Shown here: positions 26,395 to 35,616 of the stretch, one piece after another | Layout of the letters: each line of letters opens with the position of its first letter | Numbering within the stretch: position 1 is the first letter of the stretch | Assembly (NCBI RefSeq): GCF_900113735.1 | Contig: NZ_FOQM01000002.1 | Span: 434,001 to 498,000 of the forward strand | Length of the DNA stretch: 64,000 bases | Origin: Bradyrhizobium sp. Gha | GTDB lineage: Bacteria > Pseudomonadota > Alphaproteobacteria > Rhizobiales > Xanthobacteraceae | Reading direction: 5' to 3' | Translations under genes and position numbers: made by a program | Notes under the pieces: generated by a model | What the model was told of the DNA's origin: nothing | The model's database searches: none | Seen by the model: the letters and a program-made list of their open reading frames with translations, nothing else

Positions 26395-27522
26395 ATGAAG
26401 ATCGCCGTTGCCAAGGAAATCGATCCGTCAGAGCCGCGGGTCGCGGCTTCGCCTGATACGGTGAAGAAGTTTAAGGCGTTGGGCGCCGAGATCGCCGTCG
26501 AGCCGGGCGCGGGCATCAAGTCGGGCTTCCCCGATTCCGAATTCAGCGCGGTGGGCGCCACCGTCAGCGCCGATGCGCTCAAGGACGCCGACATCATCAT
26601 CAAGGTGAAGCGTCCCGAGCCTTCCGAGCTGTCGCAGTACAAGCGCGGTGCGCTCGTCATCGCCATCATGGACCCTTACGGCAACGAGGCCGCGCTGAAG
26701 GCGATGGCCGATGCCGGCGTCTCCGCCTTCGCGATGGAATTGATGCCGCGCATCACGCGTGCGCAGGTGATGGACGTGCTGTCCTCCCAGGCGAACCTCG
26801 CCGGCTACCGCGCCGTGATCGAGGGCGCCGAAGCCTTCGGCCGCGCCTTCCCGATGATGATGACCGCCGCCGGCACGGTGCCCGCTGCGAAGGTGTTCGT
26901 GATGGGCGTCGGCGTCGCCGGCCTCCAGGCGATCGCGACCGCGCGCCGCCTCGGCGCCGTCGTCACCGCGACCGACGTGCGGCCGGCGACCAAGGAACAG
27001 GTGGAATCGCTCGGTGCGAAGTTCCTCGCCGTCGAGGACGAGGAGTTCAAGAACGCACAGACCGCCGGCGGCTACGCCAAGGAGATGTCGAAAGAGTATC
27101 AGGCCAAGCAGGCCGCGCTCACCGCCGAGCACATCAAGAAGCAGGACATCGTCATCACCACCGCGCTGATCCCGGGCCGGCCCGCGCCGAAGCTCGTGTC
27201 GGGCGAGATGGTCAGGTCGATGAAGCCGGGTTCGGTGCTGGTCGATCTCGCCGTCGAGCGCGGCGGCAATGTCGAGGGCGCCAGGGCCGGCGAGGTCGTC
27301 GAGACAGATGGTATCAAGATCGTCGGCTACACCAACGTCGCCGGCCGCGTCGCGGCCTCGGCCTCCAGCCTCTATGCACGCAATCTGTTCTCCTTCATCG
27401 AGACCATGGTCGACAAGAAGGAGAAGAAGCTCGCCGTGAACTGGGACGACGAACTCGTCAAGGCGACCGCGCTGACAAAGGACGGCGCCGTCATCCACCC
27501 GAACTTCCAGCCGAAGGTTTAA
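26395..27522 (+). CDS. pntA: Proton-translocating NAD(P) transhydrogenase alpha subunit, domain I (PntAA)
   Basis: The Pnt enzyme reduces NADP+ with NADH using the proton gradient and is a major NADPH source. This 375-residue protein is the NAD(H)-binding domain [20 protein letters not shown] at the N-terminus, the catalytic-loop region [36 protein letters not shown] as the dinucleotide fold, and [20 protein letters not shown]. In alphaproteobacteria the alpha subunit is split into two genes, and PntAB follows within 12 bases. It heads the three-gene operon pntA-pntAB-pntB; palindromic sites lie upstream. Confidence 0.97.
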   Translation: MKIAVAKEIDPSEPRVAASPDTVKKFKALGAEIAVEPGAGIKSGFPDSEFSAVGATVSADALKDADIIIKVKRPEPSELSQYKRGALVIAIMDPYGNEAALKAMADAGVSAFAMELMPRITRAQVMDVLSSQANLAGYRAVIEGAEAFGRAFPMMMTAAGTVPAAKVFVMGVGVAGLQAIATARRLGAVVTATDVRPATKEQVESLGAKFLAVEDEEFKNAQTAGGYAKEMSKEYQAKQAALTAEHIKKQDIVITTALIPGRPAPKLVSGEMVRSMKPGSVLVDLAVERGGNVEGARAGEVVETDGIKIVGYTNVAGRVAASASSLYARNLFSFIETMVDKKEKKLAVNWDDELVKATALTKDGAVIHPNFQPKV

Positions 27523-27533
27523 GGAGAGCTGTC

Positions 27534-27851
27534 ATGGAGCATGCTGCACAGGTCGTCGACCCCTTCATCTTCCGGCTGTCGATTTTCGTCCTCGCCGTGT
27601 TCGTCGGTTATTTCGTGGTGTGGTCGGTGACCCCGGCGCTGCATACGCCGCTGATGAGCGTGACCAACGCGATCTCGTCGGTGATCGTGGTCGGCGCGCT
27701 GCTTGCCGGCGGCGTCGCCAACGTCTCGAGCGGATCGGGCTGGGCGCGCGCGTTCGGCTTCGTCGCGCTGATCTTTGCCTGCATCAACATCTTCGGCGGC
27801 TTCCTTGTCACTCAGCGCATGCTGGCGATGTACAAGAAGAAGTCGAAGTAA
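27534..27851 (+). CDS. pntAB: NAD(P) transhydrogenase alpha subunit, membrane part (PntAB)
   Basis: The 105-residue protein has three hydrophobic helices (about 15-35, 48-65 and 75-95), as expected for the membrane half of the split alpha subunit. The loop [19 protein letters not shown] is the conserved family segment. Together with PntB it forms the proton channel, domain II. AGGAGAG close before the ATG is a strong ribosome site. It starts 12 bases after pntA and is followed by pntB after 39 bases. Confidence 0.95.
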   Translation: MEHAAQVVDPFIFRLSIFVLAVFVGYFVVWSVTPALHTPLMSVTNAISSVIVVGALLAGGVANVSSGSGWARAFGFVALIFACINIFGGFLVTQRMLAMYKKKSK

Positions 27852-27889
27852 GCGGCCACTCGGGCTGATGGGATCAATGGGGACCTGAG

Positions 27890-29287
27890 ATGAGCGCCAA
27901 TCTCTCTGCATTCTTGTATCTCGTGGCGGGGGTGCTGTTCATCCTGTCGCTGCGCGGGCTGTCGAGCCCGGCCTCTTCGCGCCAGGGCAATTTGCTCGGC
28001 ATGATCGGCATGGCGATCGCGGTTGCGACGACGCTTGCCAACCATCCGCCGGCGGACGGTCTCGCCTGGCTGCTCGTCATCGTCGGCATAGCCATCGGCG
28101 GGGCGATCGGTGCGGTTATCGCCCGCCGTGTGCCGATGACCTCGATGCCGGAACTGGTCGCTGCCTTCCACTCGCTGGTCGGCATGGCCGCGGTGCTGGT
28201 CGCGGCCGGTGCATTCTATGCGCCGGAGGCCTTCGACATCGGCACCCCCGGCAACATCCACACCCAGAGCCTGGTCGAAATGTCGCTTGGCGTCGCCATC
28301 GGCGCCTTGACCTTCACCGGCTCGGTGATCGCGTTCCTGAAACTGTCGGCCCGCATGAGCGGTGCGCCGATCATTCTGCCGGCGCGGCACGTCATCAACG
28401 TCGCGCTCGCAGTTGCGTTGGTTGCCTGCATCGTCGGGCTCGTCGTCACCGGCAGCCCGGTGTTCTTCTGGCTGAACGTCATCCTTGCGCTGGCGCTCGG
28501 CGTGCTCATGATCATCCCGATCGGCGGCGCCGACATGCCGGTCGTGATCTCGATGCTGAACTCCTACTCCGGCTGGGCTGCGGCCGGCATCGGTTTCACG
28601 CTGGGCAATTCGGCGCTGATCATCACCGGTGCGCTGGTCGGCTCCTCCGGCGCGATCCTGTCCTACATCATGTGCCACGCGATGAACCGATCCTTCATCT
28701 CGGTCATCCTCGGCGGCTTCGGCGGCGAGACCGCGGCGGCCGGCGGCGCGACGGGTGAACAGAAGCCGGCCAAGCTCGGCTCGGCCGACGATGCAGCCTT
28801 CATCATGAAGAACGCTTCCAAGGTCATCATCGTGCCCGGCTACGGTATGGCCGTGGCGCAGGCCCAGCACGCCTTGCGCGAAATGGCCGACATGCTGAAG
28901 AAGGAAGGCGTCGAGGTGAAATACGCCATTCACCCGGTCGCAGGCCGCATGCCGGGCCACATGAACGTGCTGCTCGCCGAGGCCAATGTGCCCTACGACG
29001 AGGTGTTCGAGCTCGAGGACATCAACTCCGAATTCGCGCAAGCCGACATCGCCTTCGTGATCGGTGCCAACGACGTCACCAACCCCGCGGCCGAAGAGGA
29101 CAAGACCTCGCCGATCTACGGCATGCCGGTGCTGCAGGTCTGGAAGGCAGGCACGGTGATGTTCATCAAGCGGTCATTGGCGTCCGGTTATGCCGGTATC
29201 GACAATCCGCTGTTCTACCGCGACAACACCATGATGCTGCTCGGCGACGCCAAGAAGGTCACCGAGAACATCGTCAAGGCGATGTGA
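27890..29287 (+). CDS. pntB: NAD(P) transhydrogenase beta subunit
   Basis: The 465-residue beta subunit has nine or so membrane helices (to about residue 270) with the conserved HSLVGMAAVL and MPVVISMLNSYSGWAAAG segments. Its C-terminal NADP(H)-binding domain III contains IVPGYGMAVAQAQHAL, HPVAGRMPGHMNVLLAEA and VIGANDVTNPAA. Domain III exchanges hydride with domain I of PntA while protons move through domain II. It is the last gene of the pnt operon. A small frame and an alpha/beta hydrolase follow on the same strand. Confidence 0.97.
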   Translation: MSANLSAFLYLVAGVLFILSLRGLSSPASSRQGNLLGMIGMAIAVATTLANHPPADGLAWLLVIVGIAIGGAIGAVIARRVPMTSMPELVAAFHSLVGMAAVLVAAGAFYAPEAFDIGTPGNIHTQSLVEMSLGVAIGALTFTGSVIAFLKLSARMSGAPIILPARHVINVALAVALVACIVGLVVTGSPVFFWLNVILALALGVLMIIPIGGADMPVVISMLNSYSGWAAAGIGFTLGNSALIITGALVGSSGAILSYIMCHAMNRSFISVILGGFGGETAAAGGATGEQKPAKLGSADDAAFIMKNASKVIIVPGYGMAVAQAQHALREMADMLKKEGVEVKYAIHPVAGRMPGHMNVLLAEANVPYDEVFELEDINSEFAQADIAFVIGANDVTNPAAEEDKTSPIYGMPVLQVWKAGTVMFIKRSLASGYAGIDNPLFYRDNTMMLLGDAKKVTENIVKAM

Positions 29288-29306
29288 CGTAAGGCGGGAC
29301 CGGACC

Positions 29307-29483
29307 ATGACCCTGAACGGGGAGTGGCACCGGTCCCATCGCATGCCGACCAGAGCGACGCGGGAACAGCGCGTCCGATGGCATGCCGCTCATGCGATGG
29401 CTTGCAGCTGCCGCGAGATTCCCCTGAGCACGGACGTTGTCGAACTGCTCAAGGGCCGGCGCAAGCCCGCCGTCTCGAAATGA
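29307..29483 (+). CDS. Small conserved-looking protein, 58 residues
   Basis: The frame MTLNGEWHRSHRMPTRATRE then WHAAHAMACSCREIPLS is short but looks coding. It has GGCGGGACC as a ribosome site, starts 19 bases after pntB, uses GC-rich third positions and has a regular His/Cys arrangement (WH..H near residues 7-11, WH..H...C.C near 25-35). I vaguely recall similar small proteins in Bradyrhizobium with the pattern WHxxHxxxCxC, but cannot name a family. The His/Cys pattern could bind a metal. It may be cotranscribed with pntB and the alpha/beta hydrolase. Confidence 0.55.
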   Translation: MTLNGEWHRSHRMPTRATREQRVRWHAAHAMACSCREIPLSTDVVELLKGRRKPAVSK

Positions 29484-29493
29484 CGGCACTGCA

Positions 29494-30294
29494 ATGACGT
29501 TCTTGAAATGGTTCGCCGCCATCGTCGCCGCCGGCTATTGCGCCGGGCTTGCCCTGCTGTTCGTAAAACAGCGCAGCATGCTGTTTCCGATCCCGACCAC
29601 GGAGCGTACCGCCCCTGCCGCCGCCGGGTTTCCGCAAGCCGAAGAGCATGTCCTGACCACGTCGGACGGCGAGAAGGTCATCGTCTGGCATGTGCCGCCA
29701 AAGCCCGGCCATGCCGTGGTGCTGTTCTTCCACGGCAATGGCGATTTTCTCGCGGGGCGCGTCAGCCGCTTCGAGGGCATCACGGCCGACGGCACCGGCC
29801 TCGTCGCGCTATCCTACCGCGGCTATGCAGGCTCGACCGGCTCGCCGAGCGAGCAGGGCCTGTTGCAGGACGCCGCAGCCGCCTACGCCTTCGCAACACA
29901 ACGCTACGATGCGGCGCGTCTCGTTGCCTGGGGATTCTCGCTCGGGACCGGTGTTGCGGTCGCCATCGCATCCGGCCATCCAGTCGGGAAATTGATTCTG
30001 GAGGCGCCTTACACCTCGACGGTCGACGTTGCGGCCTCGCTCTTTCGTTTCGTCCCGATCCGCCTTCTGATGCGCGATCGGTTCCACTCCGACGAACGGA
30101 TCGGGGGCTTCACTGTGCCGCTGTTGATCATGCACGGCACGAACGATCCGGCGATTCCCATCACGTTCGGCGAGCGGCTATTTGAGCTCGCACACGAGCC
30201 GAAGAAGCTGGTGCGGTTTCCCGGTGGCGGACACGAAAACCTCGATAATTTCGGAGCGTTGGAGACCGCGCGACAATTCATCAACGGTTCCTGA
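29494..30294 (+). CDS. Alpha/beta hydrolase (membrane-anchored, ABHD-like)
   Basis: The 266-residue protein starts with one membrane helix (about residues 7-25). An alpha/beta hydrolase fold follows: the HGNGDF oxyanion segment, YRGYAGSTGSPSE, the nucleophile elbow GFSLGTG, the acid HGTNDPAIP and the His in FPGGGHENL. This pattern is typical of ABHD13/ABHD17-type serine hydrolases often annotated as lysophospholipase or peptidase; the natural substrate is unknown. The ATG at 29494 is used because it opens the membrane helix; an upstream in-frame codon adds unlikely residues. It begins 10 bases after the small 58-residue frame and may share its transcript. Confidence 0.88.
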   Translation: MTFLKWFAAIVAAGYCAGLALLFVKQRSMLFPIPTTERTAPAAAGFPQAEEHVLTTSDGEKVIVWHVPPKPGHAVVLFFHGNGDFLAGRVSRFEGITADGTGLVALSYRGYAGSTGSPSEQGLLQDAAAAYAFATQRYDAARLVAWGFSLGTGVAVAIASGHPVGKLILEAPYTSTVDVAASLFRFVPIRLLMRDRFHSDERIGGFTVPLLIMHGTNDPAIPITFGERLFELAHEPKKLVRFPGGGHENLDNFGALETARQFINGS

Positions 30295-30392
30295 GTGCTG
30301 ACATGCGCGATCTTCTCGCGCATATGTGGTATTTGCCGTCCATGCGTTCATGGTGTTCGTGCCCTGAACCGATTGCGCGAAAGAAGTTCCAG

Positions 30393-30677
30393 ATGCTTGC
30401 CGCCAGGTCCGAGATTCAGGTCGACAAAGACGAGGTCCGGGTGACGGAATGGCGGCTCGCGCCGGGCAGTGCGACCGGGCATCACACCCATGGGATGGAC
30501 TACGTGATCGTTCCCCTCACACCAGGCGAAATGACCATCGTCACTTCCGGCGGGGAGCGCTCCAAGGCGCGGCTCGCGGCGGGAGAATCCTATTTCCGCA
30601 AGGCCGGCGTCCAACATGACGTGCTTAACGAAACCTCAACCGAGATCGTGTTCCTTGAGATTGAGTTGAAGGCGTAA
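30393..30677 (+). CDS. Cupin-domain protein
   Basis: The 94-residue protein is a small cupin: the first motif GHHTHGMDYVIVPL has the His pair and is followed by GEMTI, and the second motif is GVQHDVLNETSTEIVFLEIEL. The first His set is complete enough for metal binding, but the usual Glu of motif 1 is not clear. The start at 30393 follows the conserved N-terminus MLAARSEIQVDKDEVRVTEW; a longer start would add a stretch unlike cupins. Single-domain cupins have many roles (isomerases, dioxygenases, sensors), and none can be assigned. It follows the alpha/beta hydrolase by 98 bases. Confidence 0.8.
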   Translation: MLAARSEIQVDKDEVRVTEWRLAPGSATGHHTHGMDYVIVPLTPGEMTIVTSGGERSKARLAAGESYFRKAGVQHDVLNETSTEIVFLEIELKA

Positions 30678-30770
30678 GACACGCGTCACTTTTGCCATCG
30701 ATCCGTCGCAGTTGATCCCTTACAATGCCCCAAAGTTCCCGCATCAGGTCGCGCGGGGAGTGGCCGAGAA

Positions 30771-31691
30771 ATGCTGAAATACCTCGCTAAAATTTCGATG
30801 GATATTTTCCCCTCGGTGCTCGCGACGATCATCGGGGCCTACATCGTTAACCACTACATCAACGCGAGGCCGGCAGCGGATGCACCGGCCGCCGTGATGG
30901 GGCCTGCCGAAGCCGCCAAGAACGGCAAGCCGGCCGATGTCGCCAACCTGCCGGTCCCCGGCGTCAAGGCCAAGGGCGTCTCCGAGAAGAGCGTTTCCGA
31001 CAAGGGCGCCCCTGTCGAAACCAAGGCTGCCGACACCGGCGCGGGCGAGGCCACTTCGCACAGCCACACCCCGGCGCATGAGAAGGCAGTTGCCAAGTCG
31101 TCCCCGGTCGCCCCGGCAGCGCCCGTGGTCGAGGCCAATTCGTCGCCGGCTGCTCCGGCTGTGGCCCCCGACGCCAACGATCTGGCGCGGGCCGCCATCG
31201 AGCGCCTGCGCAAGTCCCCTGAGGGCAAGGCAGCCGAGAAGGCTGCCGAGGCCAAATCTACCGAAATCAAGCCTGTCGAGGCAATCAAGCCTGTCGAGGT
31301 CAAGGCGGTTGAGAGGGCGCCCGAGCCTTCGGTGCAGGAAGCGTCCCGCGTGCCCGAGGCTCCCCGTGGCGTAACGGCGGTGCCATCGACGGTGCGCCCA
31401 TTGCCGCCGCCGATCAATGTGTCGACGCCGTCCCCGGAAGCCTATGGCAATGGCGGCGCGTCGCAGGCGTATCCCCCCTACACGGCCTCGGTCGGCAATG
31501 ATGATCCGAATCGGCTGACACCGCCGGCCGATATTCCGGTGCCGGTGATCGCGCCGCCGCTCGACCTGCGCGCTGACGCGGGCGCAACCATGCCCGCGCC
31601 GCGGCCCAAAACCAATGTCGCCGACGAGATGCTGTCGGGCATGAAGTCGATGTTCCACGCAGTTCTGCCGAAGAGCGCCACTCCCGATTAA
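30771..31691 (+). CDS. Single-pass membrane protein with long Ala/Pro/Lys-rich tail
   Basis: I do not recognise the family. The 306 residues begin with one likely membrane helix (ISMDIFPSVLATIIGAYIVN, about 8-27). The rest is low-complexity: Ala/Pro/Lys/Glu-rich, with short repeated units such as IKPVEAIKPVEVKAVE near residues 164-180, a Pro-rich segment (VRPLPPPINVSTPSPEA), and a weakly conserved C-terminal end (NVADEMLSGMKSMFHAVLP). Similar tail-anchored linker proteins occur in this group. A periplasmic or cytoplasmic tail cannot be decided. AGTGGCCGAGAA precedes the ATG. It is convergent with the TPR lipoprotein gene. Confidence 0.65.
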   Translation: MLKYLAKISMDIFPSVLATIIGAYIVNHYINARPAADAPAAVMGPAEAAKNGKPADVANLPVPGVKAKGVSEKSVSDKGAPVETKAADTGAGEATSHSHTPAHEKAVAKSSPVAPAAPVVEANSSPAAPAVAPDANDLARAAIERLRKSPEGKAAEKAAEAKSTEIKPVEAIKPVEVKAVERAPEPSVQEASRVPEAPRGVTAVPSTVRPLPPPINVSTPSPEAYGNGGASQAYPPYTASVGNDDPNRLTPPADIPVPVIAPPLDLRADAGATMPAPRPKTNVADEMLSGMKSMFHAVLPKSATPD

Positions 31692-31713
31692 GACCGCGTC
31701 TCCGCCCTCCCAA

Positions 31714-31758
31714 GGCGTTTTCGCGCGACGCGGAGGCCGGTTCGCGTTCAGAAAATCC
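31714..31758. repeat. Intergenic repeat, GCGTTTTC family, copy B
   Basis: GCGTTTTCGCGCGACG, then GGTTCGCGTTCAGAAAAT, is a diverged copy of the repeat at 33846-33897. It lies between convergent genes, where its imperfect palindrome (GCGTTTTC ... GAAAA) could act as a bidirectional transcript end. Confidence 0.5.
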
Positions 31759-31783
31759 GGTTCACCAGGGCTGGGAGAGACCG

Positions 31784-32437
31784 TTAGCCGCCGACGCGGG
31801 CCAAGCCGCTGCGGGCGGCCTCATCGCGTGGGCGCAACGCGACGGCCTTGTTGTAGGATGCCGCGGCCTTGGCCTTGTCGCCAAGCCGCTCATAGGCCTG
31901 GCCCCGCATCGTCCAGATCTGGGCATTGTGCGGATCGGCTTCGGAGGCCTCGTCGAGGTCGGCCGCCGCCTCCTTGACCTTGCCGATGGCGAGATAGCTG
32001 ACGGCGCGGCCGAGCAGCGGTTCGGCCTTCTGCGGATTGAGCCCGCTGGCTGCGCCGAAATCGGCGATCGCGAAGTCGTGCTCGTTATTGGCCTGGTAGA
32101 GCAGCGCGCGGCCATAGAGCGCCTGCGCATTGTAGGGATCGAGTGCGACGGCGCGATTGAACTCGTCCAGCGCGGCCTGTGTCTCGCCCGACTTGGCCAA
32201 GCCTTGCGCTTTTGCCGTGTGGGTCTGGGCCTCGGCGACGTTGCCCGGACTGACGGCGCTGCTATCCGGGGTCGCCGCCGCGTGGGGCGCTTCCTGCGGC
32301 TTGTCCTTCTCCGGCATCAGCGATCCGAGATCGAAGGAGCAGCCGCACAGTGCGATCCCCAGCAAGGTCAGCGCGAGCGGTTGGCGCCAGATTTGGCGTA
32401 GCCGCGCCAAGCCAGGCTCGGGGAAAGGGGAGGCCAT
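31784..32437 (-). CDS. TPR-repeat lipoprotein
   Basis: The 217-residue protein has a signal peptide with the lipobox ALCGC, so the Cys near residue 33 would be lipid-modified and the protein membrane-anchored in the periplasm. From about residue 70 come four tetratricopeptide repeats (for example AKSGETQAALDEFNRAVALD and KAEPLLGRAVSYLAIGKVKE), ending in VALRPRDEAARSG. Such lipoproteins resemble NlpI or the Pilus/Tad TPR proteins; no specific partner can be named. It follows rpsU on the same strand, with a hairpin between. Confidence 0.85.
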   Translation of the reverse strand: MASPFPEPGLARLRQIWRQPLALTLLGIALCGCSFDLGSLMPEKDKPQEAPHAAATPDSSAVSPGNVAEAQTHTAKAQGLAKSGETQAALDEFNRAVALDPYNAQALYGRALLYQANNEHDFAIADFGAASGLNPQKAEPLLGRAVSYLAIGKVKEAAADLDEASEADPHNAQIWTMRGQAYERLGDKAKAAASYNKAVALRPRDEAARSGLARVGG

Positions 32438-32506
32438 CTACGGTTCGCTCGCGCTGGTGCCGCATCTGTAGTGCCCCGTCCCAGAAAAGGCACTGCTTCA
32501 CAAACT

Positions 32507-32534
32507 AATGACGCGGGCCTGGGCCCGCGTCATT
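32507..32534 (-). terminator. Hairpin after rpsU
   Basis: AATGACGCGGGCC and GGCCCGCGTCATT are perfect reverse complements around a TG centre (12 bp stem, 4-base loop). It lies 30 bases after the rpsU stop codon, upstream of the TPR gene. No T-run follows on the minus strand, so it is either a weak terminator or an RNA-stabilising stem. Confidence 0.55.
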
Positions 32535-32563
32535 GAAAACTCAGTCCTGCAATATAGGCAAGA

Positions 32564-32866
32564 TCAGCGCGGTCCGCGCGGGCCTGCACCTGCGCCGGGG
32601 CCGCCGCGGCCGCCACGATCACCACCAGGGCCAGCGCCGAACACCGGCTTCGGCTTCATAGGCAGCAGGCCTTCGCGCTGGAGCTTCTTGCGCGCCAGCT
32701 TGCGCGCGCGGCGCACGGCTTCGGCCTTTTCGCGGGCCTTCTTCTCGGAGGGCTTCTCGTAGTGACCGCGGAGCTTCATCTCGCGGAAAATGCCCTCGCG
32801 CTGCATCTTCTTCTTCAGCGCCTTGAGGGCTTGGTCGACATTGTTATCGCGAACGAGAACCTGCAC
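32564..32866 (-). CDS. rpsU: 30S ribosomal protein S21
   Basis: S21 sits near the 3' end of 16S rRNA and takes part in initiation. The 100-residue protein begins [20 protein letters not shown] and contains the family core [20 protein letters not shown], with the basic helix [15 protein letters not shown] after it. The last 30 residues are Gly/Pro/Arg-rich (beginning [14 protein letters not shown]), an extension typical of Rhizobiales S21. A hairpin follows. It is divergent from aqpZ. Confidence 0.95.
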   Translation of the reverse strand: MQVLVRDNNVDQALKALKKKMQREGIFREMKLRGHYEKPSEKKAREKAEAVRRARKLARKKLQREGLLPMKPKPVFGAGPGGDRGGRGGPGAGAGPRGPR

Positions 32867-33122
32867 GCGGCATCCTCTTCAGTGGATCGGATTTGAATTC
32901 TGGTAAGTCAAAGGGGATGGCAAAAGCGCAAGCCCTTAACCTTGAGGGCGCGGATGTATCAGACAAAACCTGGGATGTCCACCTGCCAAGCGGTATTTCG
33001 GGCCAAGTTCAGCCACTAAATGCGGCGAAAATGCTCCCCTGTGGCCCGATTTGGGAGAATCGGCGGTAAGAACGGACGCTGCGGACATTGTTCCGGCATC
33101 TTTGAATCAGGGGAGACATCTC

Positions 33123-33845
33123 ATGGACATGAAGAAATACGCGGCCGAGGCCATCGGCACGTTCTGGCTCACATTTGCAGGCTGTGGCAGTGCCGTGATC
33201 GCGGCCGGCTTTCCGCAGGTCGGCATCGGCCTAGTCGGCGTGTCCCTGGCCTTCGGCTTGAGCGTTGTCACCATGGCCTACGCTATCGGCCACATCTCGG
33301 GCTGCCACCTCAACCCGGCCGTCACGGTTGGCCTCGCCGCGGGCGGTCGCTTTCCGGCAGGCCAGATCCTGCCGTACGTGATCGCGCAGGTCTGCGGCGC
33401 GATCGTCGCGGCAGAACTGCTCTACGTGATCGCCAGCGGTGCGCCCGGCTTCGACCTCGCCAAGGGCTTTGCTTCCAATGGCTATAATGCGCATTCGCCC
33501 GGCCAGTACGGCTTGATGGCCTGCTTCGTCACCGAGGTGGTGATGACCATGATGTTCCTGTTCGTCATCATGGGGGCGACCCACGGCCGTGCGCCGGCAG
33601 GTTTCGCCCCGCTCGCGATCGGGCTCGCGCTGGTCATGATCCATCTCGTCAGCATCCCCGTCACCAACACGTCGGTGAACCCGGCACGTAGCACGGGGCC
33701 TGCGCTGTTCGTCGGCGGCTGGGCGCTGACGCAGCTGTGGCTGTTCTGGGTCGCACCGTTGATCGGCGGCGCACTGGGCGGGGTGATCTATCGCTGGCTC
33801 AGTGAGGAGCCCGCGGGCGTCGTCGTCGGCGTGAAGACGGCGTAG
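33123..33845 (+). CDS. aqpZ: Aquaporin Z
   Basis: AqpZ is a water-selective channel of the inner membrane. The 240-residue protein has six membrane helices and two NPA half-helices (HLNPAVT and SVNPARS). Selectivity-filter residues fit AqpZ: a Phe near the first helix, and His, Thr and Arg in the segment [19 protein letters not shown], as in the water-selective type and unlike GlpF. GGGGAG seven bases upstream supports the ATG at 33123 rather than an earlier in-frame codon. It has its own promoter region, divergent from rpsU. Confidence 0.96.
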   Translation: MDMKKYAAEAIGTFWLTFAGCGSAVIAAGFPQVGIGLVGVSLAFGLSVVTMAYAIGHISGCHLNPAVTVGLAAGGRFPAGQILPYVIAQVCGAIVAAELLYVIASGAPGFDLAKGFASNGYNAHSPGQYGLMACFVTEVVMTMMFLFVIMGATHGRAPAGFAPLAIGLALVMIHLVSIPVTNTSVNPARSTGPALFVGGWALTQLWLFWVAPLIGGALGGVIYRWLSEEPAGVVVGVKTA

Positions 33846-33897
33846 AGCGTTTTCGAGCGAAGTGGCTGCGGGTACGCGTAAAGAAAAACGTGTCGAA
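33846..33897. repeat. Intergenic repeat, GCGTTTTC family, copy C
   Basis: GAGCGTTTTCGAGCGAAGTG, then GGTACGCGTAAAG and AAAAACGTGTCGAAAC, is the best preserved of the three copies in this window. It sits directly after the aqpZ stop codon, between convergent aqpZ and purK. Copies A and B are at 11411-11457 and 31714-31758. Confidence 0.65.
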
Positions 33898-33937
33898 ACA
33901 ACACGAAAAATGGGATCGCAGCTCTGCTGCAGTCCCC

Positions 33938-35044
33938 TCACTTGCTCGTTGAAGGCCTGACCTCAGTGACGTGGCCCATCTTTCGGCCGGGGCGCGGGGC
34001 GCCCTTGCCGTAAATGTGCACGGTCGCGCCAGGCACGCCCAGCCACTTCTCGTATTCGTTGATCTCGTCGCCGATCAAGTTGGTCATGGTGACGACCTCA
34101 CCGTGCCGCACCGGCTTGCCGAGCGGCCAGCCGGCGATGGCGCGGATGTGCTGCTCGAACTGAGAGACCGATGCGCCGTCGAGCGTCCAGTGGCCGGAAT
34201 TGTGCACGCGCGGGGCGATCTCGTTCACCAGCACCCTCGGCCCGGAACCGTTGCCGAGCACGAACATCTCCACGGCGAGCACGCCGACATAGTCGAGCGC
34301 GGTCGCGATCTTGCCGGCGATGCTGCGCGCCTCTTCGGCGAGCGCATCCGGAATCAGCGCAGGCGCGCGGGAGATCTTCAGAATGTGGTCGCGGTGCTCG
34401 TTCTCGGTGACGTCGAAGCACTCGACCTGGCCTGTGGCCGAGCGCGCGGCAATCACCGAGATCTCGCGCTCGTAAGGGATGAAGGCTTCCAGGATAGCCG
34501 ATTTGGTGGCGAGACTGGTCCAGACCTTGGCGATGTCATCGCCCTCGCGGATGATGGCCTGACCTTTGCCGTCATACCCGAAGCGGCGGGTCTTCAGCAC
34601 GGCGGGCAGGCCGATCTTCGCGATCGCGTCGCGCAACGATGCGACCGAGGTGACGTCGGCGTAGGCAGCGGTGCCGATGCCGAGCCGCGTCACGAAATCC
34701 TTTTCGGCCAGACGGTCCTGCGTCGTCTCGAGGATCTTGCGGTTGGGCAGCACTGGGCGGCGCGCGTCCAGCACCATGGCGGCCGCGGCCGGTACGTTCT
34801 CGAATTCATAGGTGATGACGTCGACGTCGTGAGCGAACAGCTCGAGCGCCTCGACGTCGGCATATTCGGCGCAGGTCGCGTTCAGCACGACGTCGAAGGC
34901 CGGCGAATCAGGATCGGGCGAGAACACCTGGCAGCGCAGGCCAAGACGTGCCGCGGCCATGGCCAGCATGCGACCGAGTTGTCCACCGCCGAGGATTCCG
35001 ATGGTGTCGCCGGGGTTCAGCTTCACCTGCTTTGCGTCAGTCAC
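33938..35044 (-). CDS. purK: N5-carboxyaminoimidazole ribonucleotide synthase PurK
   Basis: PurK makes N5-CAIR from AIR, ATP and bicarbonate in purine synthesis. The 368-residue protein is an ATP-grasp enzyme: [20 protein letters not shown] at the N-terminus, [29 protein letters not shown], the catalytic segment [11 protein letters not shown] and the metal-site [14 protein letters not shown]. The start overlaps the stop of purE by four bases (ATGA), so the two are coupled, as in most bacteria. It lies convergent to aqpZ. Confidence 0.96.
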   Translation of the reverse strand: MTDAKQVKLNPGDTIGILGGGQLGRMLAMAAARLGLRCQVFSPDPDSPAFDVVLNATCAEYADVEALELFAHDVDVITYEFENVPAAAAMVLDARRPVLPNRKILETTQDRLAEKDFVTRLGIGTAAYADVTSVASLRDAIAKIGLPAVLKTRRFGYDGKGQAIIREGDDIAKVWTSLATKSAILEAFIPYEREISVIAARSATGQVECFDVTENEHRDHILKISRAPALIPDALAEEARSIAGKIATALDYVGVLAVEMFVLGNGSGPRVLVNEIAPRVHNSGHWTLDGASVSQFEQHIRAIAGWPLGKPVRHGEVVTMTNLIGDEINEYEKWLGVPGATVHIYGKGAPRPGRKMGHVTEVRPSTSK

Positions 35045-35529
35045 GCCTTGTCCTCCGGGCGCTCTGCGACCGCCTCGGTCTGCGCCTTGCGCCAGGCGGC
35101 GAGGCGATCGGACAGGGCAGGATCGGACAGTGCCAGCACGGATGCCGCGAGCAGCGCCGCGTTGATCGCGCCGGCCTTGCCGATCGCGAGCGTGCCGACC
35201 GGAATGCCGGCGGGCATTTGGACGATCGAATAGAGCGAATCGATACCCTTGAGCGTCCTGGACTCGACAGGAACGCCGAACACCGGCAGTTCCGTGAGCG
35301 CCGCGGTCATGCCCGGCAGATGCGCGGCGCCCCCGGCGCCGGCGATGATGACCTTGAAACCTGCGGCCTTGGCGCCTTTGGCAAAGCCGAACAGCCGGTC
35401 GGGGGTGCGGTGTGCCGAAACGATGCGAGTGTCGGAGGCGACGCCAAGCGCTGCGAGCGTGTCGGCGGCGTGCCGCATCGTCTCCCAGTCCGACTGGCTT
35501 CCCATGATGATGGCGATCGGCGCGGTCAT
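35041..35529 (-). CDS. purE: N5-carboxyaminoimidazole ribonucleotide mutase PurE
   Basis: PurE converts N5-CAIR to CAIR, the step after PurK. The 162-residue protein is of class I: the GSQSDWETM loop, [10 protein letters not shown] with the catalytic His, [16 protein letters not shown] and [17 protein letters not shown]. It heads the purE-purK operon with a 4-base overlap. The length is typical. The promoter must lie in the 87-bp spacer shared with the divergent GGDEF gene. Confidence 0.97.
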   Translation of the reverse strand: MTAPIAIIMGSQSDWETMRHAADTLAALGVASDTRIVSAHRTPDRLFGFAKGAKAAGFKVIIAGAGGAAHLPGMTAALTELPVFGVPVESRTLKGIDSLYSIVQMPAGIPVGTLAIGKAGAINAALLAASVLALSDPALSDRLAAWRKAQTEAVAERPEDKA

Positions 35530-35616
35530 GACGTCAATTGTGCTCGGAAAACAGAAAGATAGGCCAGATTAACGGTTCCGGCCGGCGGCTCGCAAGGCGG
35601 TGGCAAGGAGAAGGGA

